Assembly: GCF_030408595.1 (NCBI RefSeq)
Contig: NZ_CP047080.1
Coordinates: 2,321,685 to 2,385,684 of the forward strand
DNA length: 64,000 nucleotides
Reading direction: 5' to 3'
Origin: Corynebacterium canis
GTDB taxonomy: Bacteria > Actinomycetota > Actinomycetes > Mycobacteriales > Mycobacteriaceae
A model generated the notes under the pieces. That model was not told the origin of the DNA and did no database searches. It worked only from the letters and a program-made list of their open reading frames with translations. The position numbers and the translations under genes were made by a program. Below are positions 43,774-53,251 of the stretch, piece by piece. Each line of letters starts with the position of its first letter. Within the stretch, counting starts at the first letter, position 1.

Positions 43774-44589
43774 CTACACAGCGGTTTCCTCGGTCGGGCT
43801 TGGCGCATCCATCACCACCGTGATGGCTATCGCGCCTGGCCCGGAGTGAACCGCGAGCACCTGTTCCATTTCGATGATGTCGATTTCATTGGGATCGACC
43901 AGCCCCAACGCTGCCACCAGCATATCGCGGAGTTTGCGTACGGCCTCGCGGGCCTCGTGCTGCGCCAGCGTGATACTGGCGTGGCCGTCGCCGATTTTCG
44001 CGGCCACGATCTCCACGATTTTGGTAAATGCTTTCGCCTGGGTGCGGGTCTTGCCCACCACCTCCAACCTGCCATCGTTCAAATGCATGATCGGCTTCGT
44101 AGCAAGCGCGGTGGACACCAGCGCGGTGGTCGCGGACACGCGCCCGGATTTCCGCAGTTCATCGATGCGGTGGACATACAGCCAGGTTTCGGAACGATCC
44201 AGCACATCGACGGCGACCTCAGCGCAAGTATCCAGATCGTCTCCGGCCAGCGCACGCTCGGCGGCCGCGATCGCGGCTTTCCCAAGGCTCATGCCAACGC
44301 TGTTCGTATCCACCACCCGCACCCCGCCTTCGAACACACCGGCGGCCGTGACCGCATTCGACCAAGTGGCCGAAAGCTCCTTCGAGATATGTAACGCCAC
44401 CACCCCGTCGTCGCCTCCGCGTTCGAGTTGTCGGGCGTAACAGGCGACGAGTTCTAGGGGATTCAATCCCGAGGTAGAACGATCCCCTCCCGTCTGTACC
44501 ACGTGCAGATCCACAACGGTGATGCCAAATTTTTCCGCCACGGCTTCGGGCAGGCAGGCGGATGAGTCGGTGACTACGCGAACAGCCAC
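43774..44589 (-). CDS. DegV family fatty-acid-binding protein
   Basis: A 271-aa cytoplasmic lipid-binding protein of the DegV family (VTDSSACLPEAVAEKFGITV at the start, SGLNPLELVACYARQL, and the glycine-rich VHSGPGAIAITV near the end). In Firmicutes such proteins deliver fatty acids to the Fak kinase; here no fakA neighbour is present. GTG start at 44589, 22 bases after the histidine phosphatase stop, so it is probably the last gene of the nadD-rsfS-gpgP operon. Confidence 0.9.
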   Translation of the reverse strand: MAVRVVTDSSACLPEAVAEKFGITVVDLHVVQTGGDRSTSGLNPLELVACYARQLERGGDDGVVALHISKELSATWSNAVTAAGVFEGGVRVVDTNSVGMSLGKAAIAAAERALAGDDLDTCAEVAVDVLDRSETWLYVHRIDELRKSGRVSATTALVSTALATKPIMHLNDGRLEVVGKTRTQAKAFTKIVEIVAAKIGDGHASITLAQHEAREAVRKLRDMLVAALGLVDPNEIDIIEMEQVLAVHSGPGAIAITVVMDAPSPTEETAV

Positions 44590-44611
44590 TTCGGCCCCTT
44601 CACAAATTGAT

Positions 44612-45331
44612 CTAGCGGTCGAGTTCCAAACCTAGCGCCACACCCATATTCCAGCCATCGAGATACCACTGGGGGTCGTGGATATTGGTTTCGTCAAAAC
44701 GTGCGTCAGCAACCACGGGATCGCCTTCGCCGTCAGCATCAAGGCTACCGTCATAATAGCGAGGCCGCGCGGTGAGCCGCGCCCAACATGTGTTCTTCAG
44801 CCCAGAAAACATGATGTAGTCCTCGTTTTTGGTCAACCCCAGCAGGCTGGCGGTCAATGCGCTGATGGTTCCACCGTGGGCAACGATAAGCACCGCACGA
44901 TCCTCCCACTCGGGCAGATCGCGCATCAGTTCGTCCACAACTTCGCGGGCGCGGGCGGCGACCTCCAACCGGGTTTCCCCACCCGGCGGGGCCCAAGTCA
45001 CATCGTGACGCCACCGCGCGCGGGCGCCCGGATACTTAGCGTCCACATCCTTGTGGCGTTGCCCCTGCCATTGCCCCAGGTTCGTTTCACGAAGCCGCGG
45101 ATCGGTGACCACCGGGACGTCGATAAGCCGACTTACCTCGAGCGCAGTGTCGTAAGCGCGGCTCAGGTCCGAAGATAAAATCGCGCATATGTTCTTCTGC
45201 GAGAGGTAGCGGGCGGCATTGTAAGCCTGTTCGATACCGAATTCGCTGAGCTTAGTGTCCAGCTGCCCCTGCATTCGGCGGCTGGCGTTATACTCCGTTT
45301 GCCCGTGGCGCAATAAATAGAGGCGCCTCAC
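44612..45331 (-). CDS. gpgP: Histidine phosphatase, probable glucosyl-3-phosphoglycerate phosphatase
   Basis: A 239-aa phosphoglycerate-mutase-superfamily phosphatase. The catalytic RHG motif is at LYLLRHGQTEYN, with the second His in LIVAHGGTISAL, plus RETNLGQWQGQ. In mycobacteria the gene next to rsfS-nadD (Rv2419c) is GpgP, acting in methylglucose lipopolysaccharide synthesis; the name here rests on that synteny. The GTG start overlaps the rsfS stop (GTGA). A GTCGAYAAGC site encodes LIDVPV. Confidence 0.8.
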   Translation of the reverse strand: MRRLYLLRHGQTEYNASRRMQGQLDTKLSEFGIEQAYNAARYLSQKNICAILSSDLSRAYDTALEVSRLIDVPVVTDPRLRETNLGQWQGQRHKDVDAKYPGARARWRHDVTWAPPGGETRLEVAARAREVVDELMRDLPEWEDRAVLIVAHGGTISALTASLLGLTKNEDYIMFSGLKNTCWARLTARPRYYDGSLDADGEGDPVVADARFDETNIHDPQWYLDGWNMGVALGLELDR

Positions 45332-45795
45332 AGCTCGTCCGCATCCGGCTCTTTATCCGCCAACGGAATTTCGTCTATCGACGCCACGTTCCGCACGTCC
45401 ACGTCACCCGCCCACGCCTCAGGGCGAACGGGAGTATCGATCCCCGCAATATCCACGAGGGGACAATCGCGCCACAGGCGATCAAGCGCATAGAACTCAC
45501 GTTCTTCCTTGCGCTGAATGTGGATCACCACATCGCCATAATCGAGCAACGCCCAGCGGCCTTCGCGGACCCCCTCACGGCGCACGGGCTTCGCCCCCAA
45601 TTCGCGCAGCTTATCCTCCACCTCGTCAACAATCGCGCTCACCTGGCGTTCGTTATCGGCGGAAACAATGACGAAGCAATCAGTAATAATCAGCTGATCC
45701 GAGACGTCAATCACCGCGATTTCTTGGCCGCGCTTATCATCCGCCGCAAGCGCGGCAGTGCGAGCCAACGAAAGAGAGTAATCAGAAGCAGTCAC
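45328..45795 (-). CDS. rsfS: Ribosome silencing factor RsfS
   Basis: A 155-aa protein binding L14 of the large subunit to block subunit joining in starvation. The family core is clear: DVSDQLIITDCFVIVSADNE, WALLDYGDVVIHIQRKEERE and YALDRLWRDCP. A C-terminal tail of about 45 acidic residues is typical of actinobacteria. The GTG start at 45795 lies 57 bp after nadD and overlaps gpgP at the other end. Confidence 0.95.
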   Translation of the reverse strand: MTASDYSLSLARTAALAADDKRGQEIAVIDVSDQLIITDCFVIVSADNERQVSAIVDEVEDKLRELGAKPVRREGVREGRWALLDYGDVVIHIQRKEEREFYALDRLWRDCPLVDIAGIDTPVRPEAWAGDVDVRNVASIDEIPLADKEPDADEL

Positions 45796-45852
45796 ACTAG
45801 TCCTTATAGTTTTGGTTACCGGTCAAGTCTCCCACAAGAAACCTGGTTGAAG

Positions 45853-46512
45853 CTAGTCACGCGACACCGCGTGTTGATACAGGCGATGCTTGGCAATGTA
45901 CTGAACCACCCCGTCCGGAACCAAGTACCACACCGGGCGACGGGCGGCTGCGCGCACCCGGCAATCCGTAGACGAGATCGCCATCGCCGGGATCTCCACC
46001 AATGACACCCTACTCCCCTGCTCCACGGGGAGATCGTGCGCGAGTTCGTACCCCGGCCGCGTCACTCCGACAAAATGCGCTAGTTCAAACATATGTTCCC
46101 AGTTGTGCCAGGTGACGATCTTCGCCAGCGCGTCCGCACCGGTAATAAAGTACAGCTCCGCGTTAGGATACACCTTCCGCAGGTCATGAAGGGTATCCAC
46201 GGTATAGGTCGGCCCGCCGCGATCAATATCCACGCGGCTCACGTGAAAACGCGGGTTCGACGCCGTGGCGATCACCGTCATCAGGTAACGATGCTCAGCC
46301 GCAGTGACCTGCCGGTCCGCCTTTTGCCACGGTTGCCCCGTGGGCACAAACACCACCAGGTCCAACCCGAACCGATCCGCCACCTCAGAGCCCGCGACGA
46401 GGTGCCCATTATGGATCGGATCGAACGTACCGCCCATAATGCCGACGCGCCGCGGGGTGGCGGCCGGACGGGACAGCGGTCCCTCGGTATTCGGAAAAGG
46501 CATAGCTGGCAT
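45853..46512 (-). CDS. nadD: Nicotinate-nucleotide adenylyltransferase
   Basis: A 219-aa enzyme making nicotinate adenine dinucleotide from NaMN and ATP. The nucleotidyltransferase motif [12 protein letters not shown] (about 27-38) and the C-terminal [10 protein letters not shown] are diagnostic. The frame is open far upstream to 46782, but that part is repetitive and GC-skewed (direct repeats at 46550-46612) with no protein character, so ATG 46512 is chosen; ATG 46503 is an alternative. It heads the nadD-rsfS-gpgP-degV operon. Confidence 0.93.
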   Translation of the reverse strand: MPAMPFPNTEGPLSRPAATPRRVGIMGGTFDPIHNGHLVAGSEVADRFGLDLVVFVPTGQPWQKADRQVTAAEHRYLMTVIATASNPRFHVSRVDIDRGGPTYTVDTLHDLRKVYPNAELYFITGADALAKIVTWHNWEHMFELAHFVGVTRPGYELAHDLPVEQGSRVSLVEIPAMAISSTDCRVRAAARRPVWYLVPDGVVQYIAKHRLYQHAVSRD

Positions 46513-46549
46513 TGTACCCCTGCCGCGCGGGCCACAGGCCACCCGCGAA

Positions 46550-46612
46550 TGTGCGGACCCACACACGGTGCGGAGCCACACGCGGTGCGGACCCTCACAC
46601 GGTGCGGAGCCA
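46550..46612. repeat. Short direct repeats upstream of nadD
   Basis: The unit ACACGGTGCGGAGCC and close variants occur at least three times in about 60 bp (ACACGGTGCGGAGCC, ACGCGGTGCGGACCC, ACACGGTGCGGAGCC), with a partial unit before them. It lies 40-100 bp upstream of nadD, in its likely promoter region. Confidence 0.7.
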
Positions 46613-46796
46613 AACGCGCCAAAGCGACGGGATGTGTTCTGCACTTCTGCGCGGCCGGTGCCCGCGCGTTTGACAGCACTAGAAACGCTGCCAGACCCGA
46701 CAGGGCGACGCCCGCCGCACCTAGTTCTGAGACACATCGGCTCCGGCTCGGTGGGGCATATACAACCATATGTTTTGATCAATTTAAGAGTGCCGC

Positions 46797-47021
46797 CCTA
46801 GCAGCCATTCTGCGGCCTTGAAATTCGCTACCCTTGTTGGACCATTACTGCGCCTCAATAATCGCGCCATTTTAACATGGTAGGCCATCCACAACCTATC
46901 GGTACGCCAGGAGTTGAACGGTGTCTACCGATATTTTTTACATCAAAATCCAGAAATCTGTGTAAAAAATATCGCGGCAGCGGCCCTCGGCGGCCCCAGA
47001 TGATGAAAATTACACCAGATC
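46797..47021 (+). repeat. Intergenic repeat, copy R3, left part (split by IS)
   Basis: The same element as R1/R2 but of the R4 subtype. It is interrupted at GATC (47018-47021) in the loop of its second stem by the IS3-like element; the rest of the repeat resumes at 48732-48797 with GATCCGCGATTCTGG. Removing the IS and one GATC restores a sequence nearly identical to R4. Confidence 0.85.
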
Positions 47022-47065
47022 GCCGCGTGCCATTGAGTTGTGAACTTCTTTGATTGTTCTTGGTT

Positions 47066-48157
47066 TTATTGTACTTGGTTTTGTGGGGTTGGTGGTGGTG
47101 TTCCGATTTTGATGCCGACGGTGGCTGGTGGTGGTTGGAACATGGATCGTGGTGGGCGTCGTTGGGGGTAGGTGTTGTAGTAGATTTCTTCCTTTGCTTT
47201 GCGGTGTTTGAGTAGTGGTTTCCATTCGCCGGTGTAGACCTGTTGTGGGGTGAATCCGGCGAGGCCGCTGTGTGGGTCGTGGTTGTTGTAGGCGTCGATG
47301 ATGGAGGCCATGGTGTTGGCGGCGGCCTTGATATTGGGGTAGCTGGTTAAGGCGTAGCGGTGGTGTTTGAGTGTGCGGTGGGAGGATTCTTCGAAAGGGT
47401 TGTCGTTGGATACGCCGGGGCGGATGAGTGAGAGTTCTACGCCGTTCGCGTCGAGCATTTGGCGCATTTGGGTGGAGGTCATGACAGCACCGTTGTCGGT
47501 GTGCAGGACTCGGACCTTGGTGTGGTTGAGCTGCTCGGCGGCGATGACTTGGGCGATGAGGTCGGTGGCGATGTGTTTGTCTTGGCGCAGTTGTACGGTG
47601 TGGCCGACGATTTTACGGGAGTGCAAGTCCAGCACGGTGTAGAGGTGAAATCCCTTGGTCATAAAGGATCCGGGGAGCCAGGTGATATCCCAGCACAGGA
47701 CTTCGCCGGGCCGTGTCGCGGTCACTATTCGTGGTGGTTGCGGCGCCCGTGGCGCGCCGTGGCGCAGCGGGGCTGGCACCGTTTTGATTTCATTGTTCAC
47801 GCGGTAAAACGTCCGCAATGAGCCGAGCAAGGGCTCCTCGGAATCGACATGGCTGAAAAAGATTTTATAGACCGATAATCCCTGCTCACGACCGTCACGA
47901 AGCAATGCGGCGATACGTTGACGCTCCGGGGCGCTAATCGTTTTCGGCGGCGCGGCCTTCGGGTGTTGTGGTGGTTTCTTCGGCCGCGGATGCCGCCGGT
48001 AATACAGGGTTGTTTTCGCAAGCCCAAGCAGCTTCAACGCTCCGTTTTGGGTATAGCCAGCCGCCGCAAGCAACTCTAAAATATGGTCTTCAAGCTTAAC
48101 GAACTCATCGAAATCGGCTTGCTGCTCTGGGGAAAGTTTCCGGCCACCACGCATCAA
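47066..48157 (-). CDS. IS3-family transposase OrfB (rve integrase core)
   Basis: A 363-aa protein with an N-terminal HTH_21-like region (HRRHPRPKK...ISAPERQRIAALLRDGREQG) and an rve integrase core. The DDE triad is visible as Asp in LCWDITWLPG, Asp in VLHTDNGAVM and Glu in NPFEESSHRTLKHH. Intact. ATG 48157 overlaps the OrfA stop in ATGA, so translational coupling rather than programmed frameshifting is likely. Confidence 0.92.
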   Translation of the reverse strand: MMRGGRKLSPEQQADFDEFVKLEDHILELLAAAGYTQNGALKLLGLAKTTLYYRRHPRPKKPPQHPKAAPPKTISAPERQRIAALLRDGREQGLSVYKIFFSHVDSEEPLLGSLRTFYRVNNEIKTVPAPLRHGAPRAPQPPRIVTATRPGEVLCWDITWLPGSFMTKGFHLYTVLDLHSRKIVGHTVQLRQDKHIATDLIAQVIAAEQLNHTKVRVLHTDNGAVMTSTQMRQMLDANGVELSLIRPGVSNDNPFEESSHRTLKHHRYALTSYPNIKAAANTMASIIDAYNNHDPHSGLAGFTPQQVYTGEWKPLLKHRKAKEEIYYNTYPQRRPPRSMFQPPPATVGIKIGTPPPTPQNQVQ

Positions 48158-48654
48158 CGATCGGTATATTTTTGCATGGCGGCGATAGCTTTTCCCATCG
48201 CCTCCACCGCCTTGGCATGCGCAGTGGTGGCAGCATCCTTATCCGCAACCACCTTTTCCAATTCAGCGATCCGCGCCTCCAATTTGGCGTGACGTGTTTC
48301 CCACTTCGCGCGCGCAGTCTCCCACTTCGCGCGCTCGGTCTCCAGCTTCGCACGCTCCGCCCCCAGCTCGGCGTTAAGCGCCTCCAACTCCTGATTGCGC
48401 TGCGTCAGCCGAGAAAACTCCACGATATTTTCATCACTCATAGGAATATTTTCTCGCGGCGTTAACCCGATGTCGAGCGTGCCCGCCGCAAGCTGCCGCC
48501 GCCACAAATACAACTGCCGCGGCGTCACCCCGGCCGCCCGGAGGAACTCTCCCTTCAGACCATGCTTGGTCTCCGCATGGGCCAACACGATCTCCCGGCG
48601 CTGCTCCGCAGTAAACGTCCGGTCCGGATCTACCGGAGGGATCTGTACAGACAT
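48154..48654 (-). CDS. IS3-like OrfA (HTH plus coiled coil)
   Basis: A 166-aa protein. Residues about 10-55 form the transposase HTH (FTAEQRREIVLAHAETKHG, then AAGVTPRQLYLWRRQLAAG). Residues about 80-140 form an unusually long coiled coil built of degenerate seven-residue repeats (AKLETERAKWETARAKWETR). ATG 48654 is chosen; the open frame to 48864 runs out of the IS into the host repeat and cannot be the true start. Confidence 0.85.
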   Translation of the reverse strand: MSVQIPPVDPDRTFTAEQRREIVLAHAETKHGLKGEFLRAAGVTPRQLYLWRRQLAAGTLDIGLTPRENIPMSDENIVEFSRLTQRNQELEALNAELGAERAKLETERAKWETARAKWETRHAKLEARIAELEKVVADKDAATTAHAKAVEAMGKAIAAMQKYTDR

Positions 48655-48731
48655 CTTGAACCTTCCTTCCTCATCCCCATGACCATCACGGGGAAGCTTC
48701 CGAAAGTTCACATCTTCAATGGCAAGGTACG

Positions 48732-48797
48732 GATCCGCGATTCTGGTGTAAAAAATTTCATGCGTAGCACACAACCTATCCCATTGGCTGCCGAACA
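48732..48797 (+). repeat. Intergenic repeat, copy R3, right part
   Basis: Continues copy R3 after the IS: GATCCGCGATTCTGGTGTAA completes the stem TTACACCAGA/TCTGGTGTAA. Bases 48798-49028 hold no gene; they are partly similar to the spacer between R1 and R2 (for example TTTCCC...CCAGCAC and TATG...ATCC blocks). Confidence 0.8.
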
Positions 48798-49028
48798 CCC
48801 CATTCGACACGATATGCACGCAGTTTCCCGGCCCAGCACGCCAACCATCGGCAAGCCACCGCAATTATGTGATAAATCCATAGCGACCGAGGCGCTCCCT
48901 AACTCCCGCAGTCGACTACAGCAAAACCTTGACGGACTGACACTAGGCGACACCCAATCCAAGCGCTTCATTCGCCACCAAGACAATAGTGATGCACATA
49001 TAAATTTTGAACTCTTTAAACGATCCGT

Positions 49029-49310
49029 CATAGCAGCCATTCTGCGGCCTTGAAATTCGCTACCCTTGTTGGACCATTACTGCGCCTCAATAATCGCGCC
49101 ATTTTAACATGGTAGGCCGTCCACAACCTATCGGCACGCCAGGAGTTGAACGGTGTCTACCGATATTTTTTACATCAAAATCCAGAAATCTGTGTAAAAC
49201 ATATCGCGGCGGCGGCCCCAGCCAGCCCCAGATGATGAAAATTACACCAGATCCGCGATTCTGGTGTAAAAAATTTCATGCACAGCACACAACCTATCCC
49301 CATCAGGCCA
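49029..49310 (+). repeat. Intergenic repeat, copy R4
   Basis: Full-length copy of the R3/R4 subtype. The perfect stem TTACACCAGA-TCCGCGAT-TCTGGTGTAA followed by AAAAA is at 49242-49269. After it, 49311-49432 is a C/A-rich low-complexity stretch (AACCCAACCCAACAAGCC type) without a gene. Confidence 0.8.
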
Positions 49311-49432
49311 AGGTACCCTCCGCAACACCGCCTTGGCAGCGAGCGCGCGGACAAACCCAACCCAACAAGCCAACCAACAAGCCCACCCACCTAGCCCGAC
49401 AAACCCACCCCACCTAGCCCAACCACCCCACC

Positions 49433-49756
49433 CTAACCAATTAGCCAAATAATATAGGCCACGCTCAGCCCCAGCATCGTACCCAGCGGCAGGCTGGCGC
49501 AAACCCACATCGCTACGGTGCCGCCGAGGCTTTGCCTGCCCAGAAATCCGGGGTAAATGCCCCCGAGGAACACCCCAAAGAGCGCGGCGGCGAGCACATA
49601 ATCTTGGTTTGTCGCCACCACCCCCAAACCCCCGCCGGCTACGAACATTTTTACGAAGTGCCAGGCGAGCGTCCCGGCGGCGGTCATGCCAGTAAGCACC
49701 GTGAAGATGCGGATTCCCTGCCGAGTTTCCTTGGTGGTTTCGCCGTGTGTGCGCAT
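49433..49756 (-). CDS. Small membrane protein, three predicted helices
   Basis: A 107-aa protein with hydrophobic segments at about 18-40 (FTVLTGMTAAGTLAWHFVKM), 50-70 (YVLAAALFGVFLGGIYPGFL) and 78-103 (GTVAMWVCASLPLGTMLGLS). GGACGAGG is five bases before ATG 49756; the longer frame to 49822 lacks a ribosome site. No family recognised. It follows proA on the same strand with a gap of 90 bp. Confidence 0.7.
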   Translation of the reverse strand: MRTHGETTKETRQGIRIFTVLTGMTAAGTLAWHFVKMFVAGGGLGVVATNQDYVLAAALFGVFLGGIYPGFLGRQSLGGTVAMWVCASLPLGTMLGLSVAYIIWLIG

Positions 49757-49846
49757 TCCTCGTCCTTCCACTCGGGATTGAAGGTTCGTGCCGAGGCCGA
49801 GGGTATCGCGCCCGCAGCGCATGAGGCTAGAGGTTTCAGCAAACTT

Positions 49847-51124
49847 TTATGGCCTCATGTGACCATTGCCAGTGAGCACCCATTTACTGGACGTAAGTTC
49901 GGGAAGCGCCATGGGCCCCCGTGCGTGCAGCTTCTGCGTTGAAATGCCGATTTCCGCACCGAACCCGTATTGCTCCCCGTCGGTCCAGGCCGTGGAGGCG
50001 TTGATCATCACCGCTGCGGAGTCCACGCCATCCGCGAAGCGTTGCGCGGTGGCGATATTGCGCGTGGAGATGCCTTCGGTGTGCCCAGAGCTCCATTCCG
50101 CAATGTGTTCGATTGCCCCCTCGACGCCGGCGACGATTTGCACCGCGATGTCCATCGAAAGGTACTCTTCCGCCCAGTCCGTTTCCGCAGCTGCCACCAC
50201 GTTTTCCGCACCAAACGCTTCGAGCTTTTCGACGTCCCCGTGCACCGTCACCCCTGCTGCCTGCAGCGATTCCACAACTTTGAGCTTTGCAGCGTCATCA
50301 AGCGCGGCATCGAGCAGGGCGGTTTCGGTGGCATTGCACACGCTGACGCGGCGTGTCTTCCCATTAAGTAATAGCCCAATGGCCTCGTCGAGATCGCAAT
50401 CATGGTCGATATAAAAGTGGCAGTTACCGGTGCCTGTTTCAATTGTCGGGACCGTCGCTTTGGACACCACGGCGTTGATCAAACCGGCGCCGCCGCGGGG
50501 AATAACCACGTCCACGAGGCCACGGGCGGTAATTAAATCTTGCACGCTATCGTGCGTTTCGCAGGGCAGCAATTGCACGGCTGCCTGCGGTAGATCGTGC
50601 TTGGCTAGGGTTTCTTGCAGGATTTCCACCAGCACAGTATTCGAATGCTTGGCCGATTTCGAGCCGCGCAGCAGGGCGACATTGCCGGATTTTAAGGCCA
50701 ACCCGAAGGCATCCACCGTGACGTTCGGGCGCGCCTCATACACCATGCCCATCACCCCGAGCGGCACCCGAACTTGCTGCATGCGAATTCCATTGGGCAG
50801 GGTTTTACCGGCCAGCACGTCTCCAACTGGGTCCGGCAGGGCCGCCACTTGGCGCAATCCGCCGGCGATGCCGACGATGCGCTCTTCCGTGAGCGCCAAC
50901 CTATCTATCAGGGAATCCGGGAATCCGGCCTCCCTGCCTGCCGCTATATCCTGGGAATTCGCCCCCAAAATCCGGCTGCTTTGCTGTTCCAGCGCCTTCG
51001 CGGCGGCGTACAGCACTTTGTTTTTCACGTCGGTGGTTAACGTGGCTATCACTCGGCTGGCGGCTTTGGCGGCGCGCGCCTTGGCCAGCACCTCGTCCCG
51101 TTGTTGTTGTCGCGCGTCACTCAT
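49847..51124 (-). CDS. proA: Gamma-glutamyl phosphate reductase
   Basis: Second enzyme of proline synthesis, 425 aa, reducing gamma-glutamyl phosphate with NADPH. Aldehyde dehydrogenase-fold motifs include [29 protein letters not shown], the catalytic Cys in [12 protein letters not shown], and the C-terminal [21 protein letters not shown] 51124 (MSDARQQQR) gives normal length. In related genomes proA follows proB within one or two genes; here a divergent lipoprotein gene lies between them. Confidence 0.95.
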   Translation of the reverse strand: MSDARQQQRDEVLAKARAAKAASRVIATLTTDVKNKVLYAAAKALEQQSSRILGANSQDIAAGREAGFPDSLIDRLALTEERIVGIAGGLRQVAALPDPVGDVLAGKTLPNGIRMQQVRVPLGVMGMVYEARPNVTVDAFGLALKSGNVALLRGSKSAKHSNTVLVEILQETLAKHDLPQAAVQLLPCETHDSVQDLITARGLVDVVIPRGGAGLINAVVSKATVPTIETGTGNCHFYIDHDCDLDEAIGLLLNGKTRRVSVCNATETALLDAALDDAAKLKVVESLQAAGVTVHGDVEKLEAFGAENVVAAAETDWAEEYLSMDIAVQIVAGVEGAIEHIAEWSSGHTEGISTRNIATAQRFADGVDSAAVMINASTAWTDGEQYGFGAEIGISTQKLHARGPMALPELTSSKWVLTGNGHMRP

Positions 51125-51205
51125 GGGCACAAGTGTAGCGTGCGCCCCACCGGACCCGGTTGGCAGATACGCTGGAGGGTGTAGTTATAGAAAGGACCAA
51201 AGCTC

Positions 51206-52051
51206 ATGCGCCCCACCCTTGTGATAGCCGCCAGTATCGTGTTTATCGGCGCATGTAGCGCGCCCCTTCAGGCGAGCCCGGCAAGCACCTCAACCGCCGC
51301 CGCAAGCCCGGTGACGGTAGACTTTCACGGCAATGAGTTCCTCACCCGATTCGGGCATAGCTGCACCATCAAGGATTCCCACATCGAATGCCGGGAGGGA
51401 AAACACCAGGTAAAGCTCACCCCAAACGGGGTAAAGCACGAGGAACGCCAGCAGCCTGCCGACGAGAAACCTCAGCCGGCAATCCTACCCGTCGGCGCGC
51501 GTATTGAACGTGGACCCGCCCAGTGCACCGTCACCGAAAAGGCACTCGAGTGTTCGATTCGCGCGAAGGGGAAACGGCATTTCTTCCGCGGCGATGGGGA
51601 ACGCATGGAAACGGCGTCCGGCGAGTTGTACACCACGAACACCAGGATGGAACCGCACGGCGGGGTGCTCACCGAATTCGCCGGCATGCGTGGGCACAAG
51701 TTTGCGATGCGGGACCCGGATGGCGGACAGCTCGCATGTTTTATCCCCAGCAACCAGCGGATTACCGAGGACCCCACGTTTATCATCTGCGGCGCGAAAA
51801 CCAAGGACGCGCTGAGCGGCCAGTTCCGCATAGGCACCGAGTTGTCCGACCTTGGCACCGCCCGCCCCCAAGTACCGTTTGCGGACAACCCAAAGCCCGG
51901 GCCGATCACCGTTGCGCGTGACGACGTCCAGTGCGCCGGGGAAACTGCCGCGCTTATCTGCCGAACTCCGCTCGGGGAATTCCAAATCACGACCCGTCAA
52001 GCCGGCTTTGACAATATCCACCCGCTCACGGAAATGAGCGAGCAAAGCTAG
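51206..52051 (+). CDS. Putative lipoprotein of unknown function
   Basis: A 281-aa exported protein. Signal sequence with lipobox IGAC, Cys17, then a Ser/Thr/Ala-rich linker to about residue 35. The mature part contains six to eight cysteines in pairs ([30 protein letters not shown]), suggesting repeated disulfide-bonded small beta units; each pair has the spacing C-x7/8-C. I recognise no family. AGAAAGGACC precedes the ATG. It is convergent with proB and the stop codons overlap (CTAG). Confidence 0.7.
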   Translation: MRPTLVIAASIVFIGACSAPLQASPASTSTAAASPVTVDFHGNEFLTRFGHSCTIKDSHIECREGKHQVKLTPNGVKHEERQQPADEKPQPAILPVGARIERGPAQCTVTEKALECSIRAKGKRHFFRGDGERMETASGELYTTNTRMEPHGGVLTEFAGMRGHKFAMRDPDGGQLACFIPSNQRITEDPTFIICGAKTKDALSGQFRIGTELSDLGTARPQVPFADNPKPGPITVARDDVQCAGETAALICRTPLGEFQITTRQAGFDNIHPLTEMSEQS

Positions 52052-53229
52052 GCGCGCGAGGCGTAGTCACTCAGGTAGTCCGCGTGCACGACGGGCTTGT
52101 GCATGCCCGCAGGCAGCTCGGACGTATGTTTGCCTATCATCCAGCTCAACAACTGTGAGTCATAGTTCACTTCACCGCGGCCGATAATCTCCCCGCCAGG
52201 CCCCATAATCTCTACAATCTCACCAGATTGGAACTCCCCTTCGAGGCTTTCGATGCCCACGGCGAGCAGTGACTTCCCGCCGCTGGTTACTGCGGTGACC
52301 GCGCCGGCGTCGATACGCAATGTGCCAGCGACGTCGGCGGCGTACAATGCCCAGAACTTCCACGCAGACAAGCGGTTTTTCTTTGGATAAAACACAGTAC
52401 CCACCTCTGCCGCACCCAAGGCATCGGTGATGCTTGCGGCGGAGGTAAGCAGCACCGGAATGCCGCAGCGAGACGCCAACCGAGCCGCAGATACTTTCGA
52501 AGCCATGCCGCCGGTGCCCACGATGCCACCGTCGCCAGCGACCACGTTTTTAAGATCGTTGCCGTCGCGCACCTCCGCAATAAAGCGCGCATCCGGCTCG
52601 GCGGGGTTCTTATCGTACAGCCCGTCCACGTCGGAGAGCAGGATCAACGCATCGGCGGTAATAAGGTGAGCGACAATCGCCGCAAGCCTATCGTTATCGC
52701 CGAACCGCATCTCGGTGGTAGCCACTGTGTCGTTTTCATTCACAATCGGCACCGCACGCAACTGCCGCAATCGCTCAATTGTTCGCTGCGCGTTGCGGGC
52801 TCGATCGCGGCGACCCGCATCACCCGCGGTAAGCAACACCTGGCCCGTAACCCGGCCATAACGGCCAAAGCTACGCCCCCACTCATGGGCTAGGTGCACC
52901 TGACCCACGCTCGCCGCGGCCTGTTTGGTGGCAAGATCCACCGGCCGCTGCGTCAAGCCTAACGGCGCCATACCCGCCGCGATCGTGCCGGAGGACACAA
53001 CAACAACGTCGGAGCCGGCTGACATGCGTGTTTGAACGGCGTCGACAAGCGCGTCAATTCGTGCAGGGTCCACCACAAAACCAGGACCCGTAAGCGACGA
53101 AGAACCCACCTTGACCACGATACGTTTGGCTTGGGAAATACGTTCCCGCAAACTCCCCGGAACGCCGTTGGACGTCTTACGCTTGGACTGATCAGACAAA
53201 TACGGCGTCACCGGCAACATAGAACTCAT
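52048..53229 (-). CDS. proB: Glutamate 5-kinase
   Basis: First enzyme of proline synthesis, 393 aa. The amino-acid kinase domain shows [57 protein letters not shown] and [11 protein letters not shown]-terminal PUA domain follows ([20 protein letters not shown]). The N-terminal 30 residues before RIVVKVG are longer than usual, and ATG 53220 or later starts are possible; the open frame to 53445 runs into the transporter gene and is rejected. A GTCGAYAAGC site encodes ALVDAV. It is normally adjacent to obg, but here an ABC exporter lies between. Confidence 0.93.
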   Translation of the reverse strand: MSSMLPVTPYLSDQSKRKTSNGVPGSLRERISQAKRIVVKVGSSSLTGPGFVVDPARIDALVDAVQTRMSAGSDVVVVSSGTIAAGMAPLGLTQRPVDLATKQAAASVGQVHLAHEWGRSFGRYGRVTGQVLLTAGDAGRRDRARNAQRTIERLRQLRAVPIVNENDTVATTEMRFGDNDRLAAIVAHLITADALILLSDVDGLYDKNPAEPDARFIAEVRDGNDLKNVVAGDGGIVGTGGMASKVSAARLASRCGIPVLLTSAASITDALGAAEVGTVFYPKKNRLSAWKFWALYAADVAGTLRIDAGAVTAVTSGGKSLLAVGIESLEGEFQSGEIVEIMGPGGEIIGRGEVNYDSQLLSWMIGKHTSELPAGMHKPVVHADYLSDYASRA

Positions 53230-53251
53230 GGGTATATGGTAATGCACACGG

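Larger units (their letters stand above)
47022..48731 (-). mobile_element. IS3-like insertion sequence inserted in repeat R3
   Basis: The 1710-bp element is bounded by a 4-bp target duplication GATC (47018-47021 and 48732-48735). Its imperfect terminal inverted repeats share GCCATTGA and GTGAACTT. It encodes an OrfA-like and an OrfB-like protein with a four-base start/stop overlap instead of the usual frameshift window. Confidence 0.88.
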
